From NCBI RefSeq assembly GCF_030646155.1, contig NZ_JAUTDN010000015.1, forward strand, positions 1 through 64,000: DNA of 64,000 nt, read 5' to 3'. The notes under the pieces were generated by a model. That model was not told where the DNA came from, made no database searches, and was given only the letters and a program-made list of their open reading frames with translations. Origin of the DNA: Conexibacter sp. CPCC 205762. Its GTDB lineage: Bacteria > Actinomycetota > Thermoleophilia > Solirubrobacterales > Solirubrobacteraceae. The position numbers and the translations under genes are program-made. Every line of letters starts with the position of its first letter. Within the stretch, counting starts at the first letter, position 1. Shown here piece after piece: positions 17,249 through 25,900 of the stretch.

Positions 17249-18154
17249 GTGGAGATCGTCCTCGCGCTCGCCGCCGCGCTGCTGTTCGCGCTCGGCACCG
17301 TTCTGCAGCAGAAGGCCGGCCTCGACGAGCCGGAGGTCGCTGCGGGCTCCAGCGGCGGGCTGCTGCTGCGGATGGCGAAGCGGCCGGTGTGGCTGCTGGG
17401 GATCGCCAGCGACGCGCTCGGCTTCGTCGGGCAGGCGATCGCGCTGACGATCGGCCGGCTGGCGGTCGTGCAGCCGCTGCTCGTCTTCTCGGTCGTCTTC
17501 GCGCTGCCGCTCGGCGCCCGCTTCACCGGGCAGAGGGTCCGCCGCGCGGACGTGATCGCGGCGCTCGTCGTGACGGCGGCGCTGGCGGTCTTCCTGATCG
17601 CGGCCGATCCCTCCGGCGGCCGCGACGACGCCCCGATCGGGCAGTGGCTGATCGCAGGCGGCGCGCTCGGCGGCGTCTCGGCGCTGCTGGTGCTGGCCGC
17701 GCGCACGGCCCACGCGGCCGCGAAGGCGGCGCTGCTGGGGATCGCGACTGGTCTCATGTTCGGCCTCAGCGCCGCGCTGACGAAGGCGGTCGGCGACCAG
17801 TTCGCGCAGGGGCCGCTGACGATCTTCAGCGACTGGCACACCTACGCCCTGATCGTCGTCGGCTACGCCTCGATGACGCTCAGCCAGCTGTCGCTGCAGA
17901 CCGGCGTGCTCGCCCCCGCGATCGCGACCAGCATGGCCTTCGACCCGATCGCGAGCGTGATCCTCGGCGTCACGCTGCTGCAGGAGTCGCTCCACACCAG
18001 CGCCCTCGGCGCCGCCGCCGCGATCGCCGCCCTGCTCGCCGCCCTCGGCGGCCTCGCCGTGCTCGCCCGCACGCAGGAGACCGGCGTCGCCACCAAGCCC
18101 GCCCAGGGCACGCAGTCGGCGGCGCTGGCGAGTGAAACGACTTCTTCCTCATAA
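17249..18154 (+). CDS. DMT-superfamily membrane transporter
   Basis: 301 residues, GTG start 10 nt after the upstream gene. About nine or ten hydrophobic helices are visible, with two EamA-like halves. It begins 'IVLALAAALLFALGTVLQQKAG' and contains 'VVQPLLVFSVVFALPLGARF' and 'FDPIASVILGVTLLQESLH', the last a typical EamA C-terminal helix with its conserved Glu. The substrate cannot be told; relatives carry Mg2+, metabolites or drugs. The C-terminus is a short Ser/Thr-rich tail. Confidence 0.8.
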   Translation: MEIVLALAAALLFALGTVLQQKAGLDEPEVAAGSSGGLLLRMAKRPVWLLGIASDALGFVGQAIALTIGRLAVVQPLLVFSVVFALPLGARFTGQRVRRADVIAALVVTAALAVFLIAADPSGGRDDAPIGQWLIAGGALGGVSALLVLAARTAHAAAKAALLGIATGLMFGLSAALTKAVGDQFAQGPLTIFSDWHTYALIVVGYASMTLSQLSLQTGVLAPAIATSMAFDPIASVILGVTLLQESLHTSALGAAAAIAALLAALGGLAVLARTQETGVATKPAQGTQSAALASETTSSS

Positions 18155-18160
18155 CGCACC

Positions 18161-18233
18161 TCAAAGCAAGCACTAAACGGCACAGAGCCACTCAGTGCCT
18201 GCTTTGACAAGCACTACCAATAGACTTGATATC
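18161..18233 (+). promoter_or_regulatory. hipBA promoter with three operator half-sites
   Basis: CAAGCACTA occurs at 18167-18175 and 18208-18216, and its inverse CAGTGCCTG lies at 18193-18201. The first and inverse sites form a 14-bp inverted repeat (18161-18174/18194-18207, 13 of 14 matching). A -35 TTGACA (18204-18209) overlaps the third site, and an AT-rich -10 lies near 18226-18232, about 10 nt before the hipB ATG. There is no Shine-Dalgarno, so the mRNA is probably leaderless. This fits autorepression by HipB. Confidence 0.7.
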
Positions 18234-18242
18234 TTGTCGCCC

Positions 18243-18590
18243 ATGGCCGCCGCCACCCTCACTGACGACGCCGTCCTGCGCCAGCTCGGCGAGCGCGTCG
18301 AGCGGCAGCGCCTGGACCGCAACCTGACGCAGCAGGTCCTGTCGGAGCGCGCCGGCGTCGCCCGCACCGTGGTGCAGCGGCTGGAACGAGGCGATCCGAT
18401 CGCCACCACCGGGCTCGTCCGGATACTGCGGGCGCTGGATCTGCTCGCAGCGCTCGACGCGGCGTTCCCCGAGCCGCTCCCGAGCCCGGTCGAGGCGGCC
18501 GCGCGAGGCGGCAGACGGCGCCGTCGCGCACGCGCCTCCAGCAGAGACACGACGGACCAGGGCGGGTGGCGCTGGGGCGACGAACAGTGA
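18243..18590 (+). CDS. hipB: HipB-like XRE antitoxin / autorepressor
   Basis: 115 residues. An XRE helix-turn-helix occupies residues 10-70 ('LGERVERQRLDRNLTQQVLSERAGVARTVVQRLERG'), followed by an Arg-rich and acidic tail. HipB proteins bind operators ahead of their own operon and hold HipA inactive. The ATG lies just downstream of the -10 box. Its TGA overlaps the preferred hipA GTG by four nt (GTGA), a normal arrangement for the pair. Confidence 0.85.
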   Translation: MAAATLTDDAVLRQLGERVERQRLDRNLTQQVLSERAGVARTVVQRLERGDPIATTGLVRILRALDLLAALDAAFPEPLPSPVEAAARGGRRRRRARASSRDTTDQGGWRWGDEQ

Positions 18591-19894
18591 CGCTGGCGAG
18601 CGTCCGCCTGTGGGGCACCGTCGTCGGCGCCGTCTCGATCGAGAGCGGCCGTGCCGCGACCTTCCAGTACGACCCGGCGTTCACCGGCAGCGGGATCGAG
18701 CTGTCCCCCCTCGTCATGCCGCTGCGCACCGCGCCGTATTCCTTTCCAACACTCGCCCGCAGCAGCTTCAACGGTCTGCCGGGACTGACCGCCGACTCGC
18801 TCCCGGACCGCTACGGCAACGCGCTGATCGACGCCTGGCTGGCATCTCAGGGACGCACCGCGGCCAGCTTCGATCCGGTCGAACGCCTCTGCTACGTCGG
18901 CCGCCGCGGCATGGGCGCACTGGAGTACGCGCCCGCCCGCGGCCCGCGCCGGAGCGCGAGTCACGACCTGCACATCGCCGCGCTCGTCGCGCTCGCCTCC
19001 GACGTGCTCAGCCAGCGCGGAAGCCTGACCGCCTCGCTCGACCTCGACCACCGCGAGGCCGCGCTGCGGGAGATCCTGAGCGTCGGCACCTCGGCCGGCG
19101 GTGCCCGTGCGAAAGCGCTGATCGCGTGGAACCCGGAGACCGGCGCGGTCCGCAGCGGCCAGCTCGACATCGACCCCGGCTTCTCGCACTGGCTGCTGAA
19201 GTTCGACGGCGTCGCGACCGCCCCCGACCGCGAGACGCTCACCGATCCGCAGGGCTTCGGCGCGATCGAGCTGGCGTACGCACAGATGGCGCGCGACGCC
19301 GGCATCGAGATGACCGAGTGCCGCCTGCTGGAGGAGAACGGGCGCCGGCACTTCATGACGAAGCGGTTCGACCGCACCGCCGACGGCGGCAAGCTGCACA
19401 TGCAGTCGCTGGCCGCGCTGCTGCAGCTCGACTTCGAGCAGGCCGGCGCGCACTCCTACGAGCAGGCGTTCCAGGCGATCCGGCTGCTGGAGCTGGGCGC
19501 GGCCGCGGCCGAGCAGCAGTTCCGCCGCATGTGCCTCAACGTCGTCGCCCGCAACCAGGACGACCACGTCAAGAACATCGCCTTCCTGATGGACCGCTCC
19601 GGACGCTGGCGGCTCTCGCCCGCGTTCGACGTCGCCTACGCCTTCAACCCGTCCGGGCGCTGGACGGCGCGCCACCAGATGTCGCTGGCGGGCAAGCACG
19701 ACCGCTTCACGCTCGAGGACTTCCGCGCGGTCGGAACGGTCGCCGGCCTCAAGCGCGGCCAGGCCGTGCGGATCCTCGGCGAGGTCGTCGACGTCGTCTC
19801 GGAGTGGCGCCGCTATGCCGCCGCGGTCGACGTCGCGGCTGACGACGCGCGCCGCATCGAGCCCGCGCTGCGGCTCAGATTCCCGGCCCGCTAG
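18587..19894 (+). CDS. hipA: HipA-like serine/threonine kinase toxin
   Basis: 435 residues from the GTG overlapping the hipB stop; a GTG at 18566 would add seven residues. It has the N-terminal HipA domain ('LWGTVVGAVSI...'), a Gly-rich autophosphorylation loop 'SVGTSAGGARAKALI', an ATP-binding Lys in 'HWLLKFDG', catalytic 'NQDDHVKNIAFL' (about 323-334) and the metal-binding 'LSPAFDVAYAF'. Known HipA toxins phosphorylate GltX and trigger persistence; this target is untested. All key residues appear intact. It ends convergently, overlapping the TetR gene by 20 bp. Confidence 0.9.
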   Translation: MTLASVRLWGTVVGAVSIESGRAATFQYDPAFTGSGIELSPLVMPLRTAPYSFPTLARSSFNGLPGLTADSLPDRYGNALIDAWLASQGRTAASFDPVERLCYVGRRGMGALEYAPARGPRRSASHDLHIAALVALASDVLSQRGSLTASLDLDHREAALREILSVGTSAGGARAKALIAWNPETGAVRSGQLDIDPGFSHWLLKFDGVATAPDRETLTDPQGFGAIELAYAQMARDAGIEMTECRLLEENGRRHFMTKRFDRTADGGKLHMQSLAALLQLDFEQAGAHSYEQAFQAIRLLELGAAAAEQQFRRMCLNVVARNQDDHVKNIAFLMDRSGRWRLSPAFDVAYAFNPSGRWTARHQMSLAGKHDRFTLEDFRAVGTVAGLKRGQAVRILGEVVDVVSEWRRYAAAVDVAADDARRIEPALRLRFPAR

Positions 19895-20483
19895 GCGCGA
19901 CCGCCGCCATCGCGCGGTCGATCCAGTCGCCGAGCGCGCCCTCGCCGTCGCTCGCCAGCCACCCGCGCTGCGCCGCCAGCAGGCAGCCGAAGGCGGCGCC
20001 GACGAGCGCGCGGGGGGTGACGTCGCCGAGGGCCCACGGCGTCCCGGCCGCCGCGGCGCGCTCGCGCAGCACCGCCACGACCGCCTCCTCGATCGCCTGC
20101 AGCCGCTGCAGGTAGACCGCCAGCAGCGTCGGCGTCTCGAACACGACCCGCTGGATCGGCTGCGACAGCTCGCGCTCCTCCGGCGCGTCGACGACGTCGA
20201 ACAGCCGCCGCAGCGAGGCCCAGACGGGCTCGTCGCCGGGGCGGGCGCGCAGCCGGTCGAGCATCTCCTCCGCGCTCAGGTCGAGCTTGCCGACGACGAT
20301 CTCCTCCTTCGTCGCGAAGTAGCGGAAGACGCTGCGCTGCGACATCCCGACCGCCGCGGCGATGTCGTCGATCGTCGTCGCCTCGAAGCCGCGCTCGACG
20401 AACAGCTGCAGCGCCGCGTCGCCGATCTCCTTCTGCACCGCGCGGCGCGTGCGCTCGCGCAGGGTGGGCTGCGGGCCGCTCAT
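19875..20483 (-). CDS. TetR family transcriptional regulator
   Basis: 202 residues. The N-terminal TetR helix-turn-helix spans about residues 15-60: 'IGDAALQLFVERGFEATTIDDIAAAVGMSQRSVFRYFATKEE' in pieces. The C-terminal ligand domain is of the 'TetR_C / AcrR-like' all-helical type. It is divergent from the SDR gene, with a 15-bp perfect palindrome between them, so it most likely represses that gene and itself. Its 3' end overlaps hipA on the other strand. Confidence 0.9.
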   Translation of the reverse strand: MSGPQPTLRERTRRAVQKEIGDAALQLFVERGFEATTIDDIAAAVGMSQRSVFRYFATKEEIVVGKLDLSAEEMLDRLRARPGDEPVWASLRRLFDVVDAPEERELSQPIQRVVFETPTLLAVYLQRLQAIEEAVVAVLRERAAAAGTPWALGDVTPRALVGAAFGCLLAAQRGWLASDGEGALGDWIDRAMAAVAPSGPGI

Positions 20484-20515
20484 CGTCCGCCCAGCCTATC
20501 GCGCACAGACGTATC

Positions 20516-20545
20516 TGTCAGTTACTGACAAGTTCGTCATATACT
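20516..20545 (+). promoter_or_regulatory. TetR operator and SDR promoter
   Basis: A perfect inverted repeat TGTCAG-TTA-CTGACA (20516-20530) lies between the divergent TetR and SDR genes. A -10 box TATACT follows at 20540-20545, eight nt before the SDR ATG, with no Shine-Dalgarno. A regulator on the palindrome would cover the -35 region. Confidence 0.7.
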
Positions 20546-20553
20546 GTCCAGCC

Positions 20554-21387
20554 ATGACCACCAAGACGATCGTCATCACAGGCGCCAGCGACGGCATCGG
20601 CGCCGCCGCCGCGCGCCGGCTCCACCACGACGGCCATCGCGTGGTGATCGTCGGCCGCTCGCCGCAGAAGACCGACGCCGTCGCGCGCGAGCTGGGCGCC
20701 GACCGCTTCGTCGCCGACTTCACGCGGCTTGACGAGGTGCGCACGCTCGCCGCCGAGCTGGACGCCGCCTGCCCCCGCATCGACGTGCTCGCCAACAACG
20801 CCGGCGGCGTCTTCGGCGACCGCCGGAAGACCGCCGACGGCTTCGAGCAGACCTTTCAGATCAACCACCTGGCGCCGTTCCTGCTCACGAGACTGCTGCT
20901 CGGCAAGCTGATCGCCTCCGACGCGAGCGTGCTGCAGACCTCCAGCGTCGCCGCGCGGATCGCGGCCAGAAGGCTCGACCTCGACGATCTCGACCACGAC
21001 CGCAGCTACTCGCCGATCCGCGCCTACGGCGCCGCCAAGCTGGAGAACATCCTCTTCACGCGCGAGCTGCACCGCCGTCACCACGCCGACGGCATCTCCG
21101 CCGTCGCCTTCCACCCGGGCAACGTCGCGTCGAGCTTCGGCAGCGGCACGACCAGCCGCGTGATGCGCTTCTTCACCCACAACCCGCTCGCCCGCATGGC
21201 GCTGATCACGCCCGAGAAGGGCGCCGACCAGCTCGTCTGGCTGGCCGCGGGCAGCGCGGGCGCCGACTGGCAGCCCGGCCTCTACTACGAGAAGCGCAAG
21301 CCGGCCAAGCGCGTCAACAGACAGGCCTACGACGCCGAGCTGGCGACCGCGCTGTGGGAGCGCTCGGAGCAGCTGCTCGCGCGCTAG
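20554..21387 (+). CDS. SDR family NAD(P)-dependent oxidoreductase
   Basis: 277 residues with TGASDGIG (9-16), 'VIVGRSPQK' (Arg-Ser, suggesting NADP), 'NNAGG' and the YxxxK motif in 'YGAAKLENILFTREL'. The C-terminal 'FHPGNVASSFG' matches the retinol dehydrogenase/WWOX-like subgroup. The ATG is just downstream of TATACT. It is probably the target of the divergent TetR regulator; substrate unknown. The stop codon shares the tetranucleotide CTAG with the convergent permease stop. Confidence 0.9.
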   Translation: MTTKTIVITGASDGIGAAAARRLHHDGHRVVIVGRSPQKTDAVARELGADRFVADFTRLDEVRTLAAELDAACPRIDVLANNAGGVFGDRRKTADGFEQTFQINHLAPFLLTRLLLGKLIASDASVLQTSSVAARIAARRLDLDDLDHDRSYSPIRAYGAAKLENILFTRELHRRHHADGISAVAFHPGNVASSFGSGTTSRVMRFFTHNPLARMALITPEKGADQLVWLAAGSAGADWQPGLYYEKRKPAKRVNRQAYDAELATALWERSEQLLAR

Positions 21388-22856
21388 TCGCCGGCCGGCG
21401 CCGGCTCGGCGTCGGAGCCCGCGGCCGTCGCGGCCGCCAGCCTGGCCATCCGCTCGGTCGAGCGCGGCTTGGCGTAGGCGAAGAAGATCACGAGGCCGAT
21501 CAGCAGCCAGACGGCGAGGCGGATCCAGGTCGTGACCGGCAGCAGCGCGATCAGCAGCGCGGCCGAGATCATCCCGGCCGGCGCGACGACGTTGACCGCC
21601 GGCACGCGGAAGGGGCGCTCGAGGTCGGGCCGGCGGCGGCGCAGCACGAGCACGGCGCCGGAGACGATCACGAACGACAGCAGCGTGCCGATCGAGACGA
21701 GGTTGGTGAGCACGTCGATCGGCGTGAAGCCGGCGCAGAGGCCGCCGGCGACCGCGCACACGAGCGTCGCCGTCCCGGGCGTTCTGAAGCGGCCGACGGC
21801 GCCGAGCCGGTCGGGCAGCATCCCGTCGGAGGCCATCCGCATGAAGATCCGCGTCTGGCCGTAGAAGGTCACCAGCACGGTCGCGGCGAGGCCGATCACG
21901 GCCGCGATCGAGACCGCGCTCTCCAGCCAGCCGAGCGACGGCCCGGCGGCGCGCACCGCCTCCGCGATCGGGTCGGCGACGTCGAGCCGGTGGTAGTCGA
22001 CCATGCCGGTCATCACGATCCCGATCAGCACGTACAGCAACGTCGAGACGCCGACCGTCGCCATCAGCCCGATCGGGATCGTCCGCTGCGGTCTGCGCGC
22101 CTCCGCGGCGGCCGTCGAGACGGCGTCGAAGCCGACGTAGGCGAAGAAGACGACGCCGGCCGCGCGCAGCACGCCGGTGATGCCGAAGTCGCCGAAGTGG
22201 CCCGTGTTGTCGGGGATGAACGGCTCCCAGTTGGACTTCGTCACGTAGAAGATCCCGAAGCCGACGAACAGCACCAGCACGCTCAGCTTCAGCGCGACCA
22301 TCCAGTTGTTCGCCTTCGCCGACTCGCGCGTGCCGGCCCACAGCAGGCCGCAGGTCAGCAGCACGATCAGGATCGCCGGCAGGTTGATCACGCCGCCGTC
22401 GTCCTGGAACGGCGCGTTCGTCAGCGAGTGCGGCAGCGTGATGCCGATCGACTGCAGCATCGCGTCGAAGTAGCCCGACCAGCCGACCGCGACCGTCGAG
22501 GCCGCGAACAGGTATTCGAGCAGCAGGTCCCAGCCGATGAACCAGGCGAGGAAGATCCCGAAGGTCGCGTAGGCGTAGGAGTAGGTCGAGCCGGCGGCCG
22601 GGATCATCGCCGCCATCTCGGCGTAGCAGAGGGCGGTCACGGCGGCCGCGAGGCCGGCCAGCAGGAACGAGAAGACGACCGCCGGCCCGGCGTACTGCGC
22701 GGCGGCGGCGCCGGTCGTGACGAAGATGCCGGCGCCGACGACCGAGGCGATCCCGAGCGCGGTCAGCGAGCCGGCGCCCATCGCGCCGCTGTTGAGGCGG
22801 CTGCGGTCGCGCTTGGCCTGCGCGACGATCGCGTCGAGGTGGTCGGGTTGGGGCAT
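21384..22856 (-). CDS. APC-family amino acid permease
   Basis: 490 residues with about 12 transmembrane helices. The start of TM1 'LGIASVVGAGIFVTTGAAAAQYAGPAV' (in pieces) carries the APC Gly-rich substrate loop. Later 'CYAEMAAMIPAAGSTYSYAY' and 'FFAYVGFDAVSTAAAEARRPQRTIPIGL' are signatures of the cationic amino acid transporter subgroup. The family exchanges or imports amino acids by proton symport. It is divergent from the lysyl-tRNA synthetase fusion and 137 nt away, which hints at lysine or other cationic amino acids, but only by position. Confidence 0.9.
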   Translation of the reverse strand: MPQPDHLDAIVAQAKRDRSRLNSGAMGAGSLTALGIASVVGAGIFVTTGAAAAQYAGPAVVFSFLLAGLAAAVTALCYAEMAAMIPAAGSTYSYAYATFGIFLAWFIGWDLLLEYLFAASTVAVGWSGYFDAMLQSIGITLPHSLTNAPFQDDGGVINLPAILIVLLTCGLLWAGTRESAKANNWMVALKLSVLVLFVGFGIFYVTKSNWEPFIPDNTGHFGDFGITGVLRAAGVVFFAYVGFDAVSTAAAEARRPQRTIPIGLMATVGVSTLLYVLIGIVMTGMVDYHRLDVADPIAEAVRAAGPSLGWLESAVSIAAVIGLAATVLVTFYGQTRIFMRMASDGMLPDRLGAVGRFRTPGTATLVCAVAGGLCAGFTPIDVLTNLVSIGTLLSFVIVSGAVLVLRRRRPDLERPFRVPAVNVVAPAGMISAALLIALLPVTTWIRLAVWLLIGLVIFFAYAKPRSTERMARLAAATAAGSDAEPAPAGD

Positions 22857-22993
22857 CTCTGAAGACTCCGATCGACCGCAGGCGCCCGCACTTGACCAGC
22901 GCAGTCCGCCTGCAGCGGTTTCGCCCCGGAATCCTGCCAGCGAAGGCGGCGGCGCTTGACGCCGTCCGATCCGGCGAGGAGCATCACCCCGCT

Positions 22994-25900
22994 ATGGGCG
23001 CCACGGACGAGACCTCAGACGCGCGGCCGGCGAGCGGCGCCGCCTTCGAAGACGCCGAGCGCGAGCGCCGGCTGGCGAAGCTCGACGCGCTGCGAGAGCG
23101 CGGGATCGAGCCCTACCCGGTCCGCTTCGACCGCGACGCGACCGCCGCCGAGCTGCACGGCCGCCACGGCGCGCTGGCGGCCGGCGAGCGCGCCGGCCGC
23201 ACGGTCAAGCTGGCCGGTCGCGTGATGGCGCTGCGCCGCCACGGCGGGCTCGACTTCGCCGACCTGATGGACGAGACCGGCACGATCCAGCTGCTGGCCG
23301 AGCGCGACCGCATCGGCGAGGCCGCGCTGGCTGACTTCGCCGCGCTCGACCTCGGCGACTGGGTCGGCGTCAGCGGCGAGCTGATCGCCTCGCAGACCGG
23401 CGAGCTGACGGTCGAGCTGGCCTCCTTCGAGCTGCTGTCGAAGGCGCTGCGGCCGCTGCCCGACCTGCGCCACGGCCTCACCGACCCGGAGGCGCGCTAT
23501 CGCCGCCGCTACGTCGACCTCGTCGTCAACCAGAGAGCGCGCGACGTCTTCCGCGCCCGCTCGATCGCGATCTCCGCCGTCCGCAAGGTGCTGCTCGACC
23601 GCGGCTTCCGCGAGGTCGAGACACCGGTCCTGCTGAGCCAGGCCGGCGGCGCCTCGGCGAAGCCGTTCCTGACGCATCACAACGCGCTCGACATCGAGAT
23701 GAGCCTGCGGATCGCGCTGGAGCTGCCGTTGAAGCGGCTGCTCGTCGGCGGGATGGACCGCGTCTTCGAGATCGGCCGCGTCTTCCGCAACGAGGGGCTC
23801 GACACTCGCCACAACCCCGAGTTCACGCTGCTGGAGGCGTACCAGAGCTTCGGCGACTACAGAGACATGATGGAGCTGACGGAGACGCTCGTCTCCGAGG
23901 CGGCGCTCGCCGCCAACGGCACCACGATCGTCAGAGTCGGCGAGCGCGAGGTCGACCTCAGACCGCCCTTCCGCCGCGCCTCGATGATCGATCTGATCAA
24001 GGAGTACGGCGGCGTCGACATGCATCCGTCGATGCCGGTGCAGGAGGCGCGCGCGATCGCCGACAGATTCGGCGTCGAGTGGCTGGAGGTGTGGGGCTCG
24101 GGCAAGATCCTCTCCGAGGTCTGCGACGAGCTGTCGGAGGCGCATCTGATCGAGCCGACCTTCGTGATGGACCATCCGAAGGAGATCTCGCCGCTGGCGC
24201 GCACGCACCGCGACGACCCGCTGCTGACCGAGCGCTTCGAGCTGGTCGTCGCCGGGCGCGAGCTGGCGAACGCCTACTCCGAGCTGAACGACCCCGTCGA
24301 CCAGGCCGAGCGGTTCGCCTACGAGGCGCGCCAGCAGGCCGGCGGCGACGAGGAGGCCGAGCCGGTCGACGACGACTACGTGCAGGCGCTGGAGTACGGC
24401 CTGCCGCCGACCGGCGGCCTCGGGATCGGGATCGACCGCCTGATCATGCTGATCACCGGCGTCGAGTCGATCCGCGACGTGATCCTCTTCCCCACGCTGC
24501 GCCCGCAGGAGGGCGGCGGCCAGCACGCGCCCGCGACGGCGACCGCGCCCGACTCGCTCGCGCTGCACGCGATCGGCGCGCCGCTGGCCGACAACGTCGA
24601 CACCGACGGCGACGGGATCCCCGACGCGCCGCGCGCGCCGGCACCGGCGCCGGTCCCGGTCACGCGCCGGCCGCGCTCGCTCAAGCCGCTCGCCTGGCTG
24701 ACCGCCTTCGTCGGCCTGCTGTCGTTGCTGCCGTCGCTGCCGCTGGCCGACTGGTCGTTCGGGATCGGCGAGCTGCTGGAGCGGCCCGGCCGCGCCACCA
24801 CCTTCGTCATCTCGGTCGTGCTCGGCGTCGCGCTGATCGCGGTCGCGCGGCAGATCGCGCGCGGCAAGCGGCGCGCCTGGTGGATCGCGATCGGCCTCTT
24901 CGGCGCCGCGACGATCGTGCACGTGCTGAAGGGGCCGGACCCGGTCGCCGCGCTCGCGAATCTCGCGATGCTGCTCGCGTTCGTCTGGTACCGCCACGAC
25001 TTCGAGGCGAAGGGCGACCCCGGCTCGTTCGTCGACGCGCTCGCCTTCATCCCGCTCTACGTCGGCGCGGTGCTCGTCTTCGGCGTCGTCTCGCTGCTGA
25101 CGCAGGCCAACAACGTCACGCCCCACCTCGGCGCGGGCGGCGTGCTGCGGACGATCTTCGGCGGCCTCGTCGGCGCCAGCGGCCCGTACACCTTCCACCG
25201 CGACCTGTTCGAGGACTTCTTCGCCGACGCGCTGCTGGCGCTCGGCATCGCCGGCCTCGCGATCCTGCTCTACCTGCTGTTCCGGCCGCTCGTTCAGCGC
25301 ACGCCGCCGGACGCAGGCGAGCGCGAGCGGGCGCAGGCGATCGTGCGCGAGTGGGGCTCGGACACGCTCGCCTACTTCGCGCTGCGGCGCGACAAGAGCT
25401 ACTTCTTCTCGCGCGACGGCCGCTCGCTGATCGCCTACGCCTACGTGCGCGGCTACGCGATGGTCGCCGCCGACCCGATCGGCCCGCCGCGCGAGCGCGC
25501 GCGCGTGCTCGACGAGTTCCTCGCCCACTGCCACGAGCAGGGCTGGGGCGTCGCCTTCCTCGCCGTGCGCGAAGCAGACGCGCCTTTGTATCGGGAGCGC
25601 GGCATGCACGCGATCTACCTCGGCGACGAGGCGATCCTGCGCTGCGACACCTTCACGCTGGAGGGCAAGGCGATGAAGCCGGTGCGCGAGGCGGTCAACC
25701 GCGTCGGGCGCGACCACACGTTCGAGCTGCTGCGCGAGGACAGAGCGTCGCCCGAGCTGGTCGCGCAGCTGAACGCGATCTCGGCCGAGTGGCGCAGAGG
25801 CTCCGGCGAGCGCGGCTTCACGATGGAGCTGGGCGAGGACGTCAAGGGCGACGATCCCGACTTCGTGATCGCGCTGGCGCGCGACAGATCGGGCGCGCCG

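Noticed and set aside
15588-17447. A 619-codon plus-strand frame
   Set aside because: It runs antisense through the SDR gene and out of frame with the rhomboid-like and DMT genes; no signal or domain.
18566-18586. hipA start at GTG 18566
   Set aside because: The GTG at 18587 gives the usual four-nt overlap with hipB and a normal HipA N-terminus.
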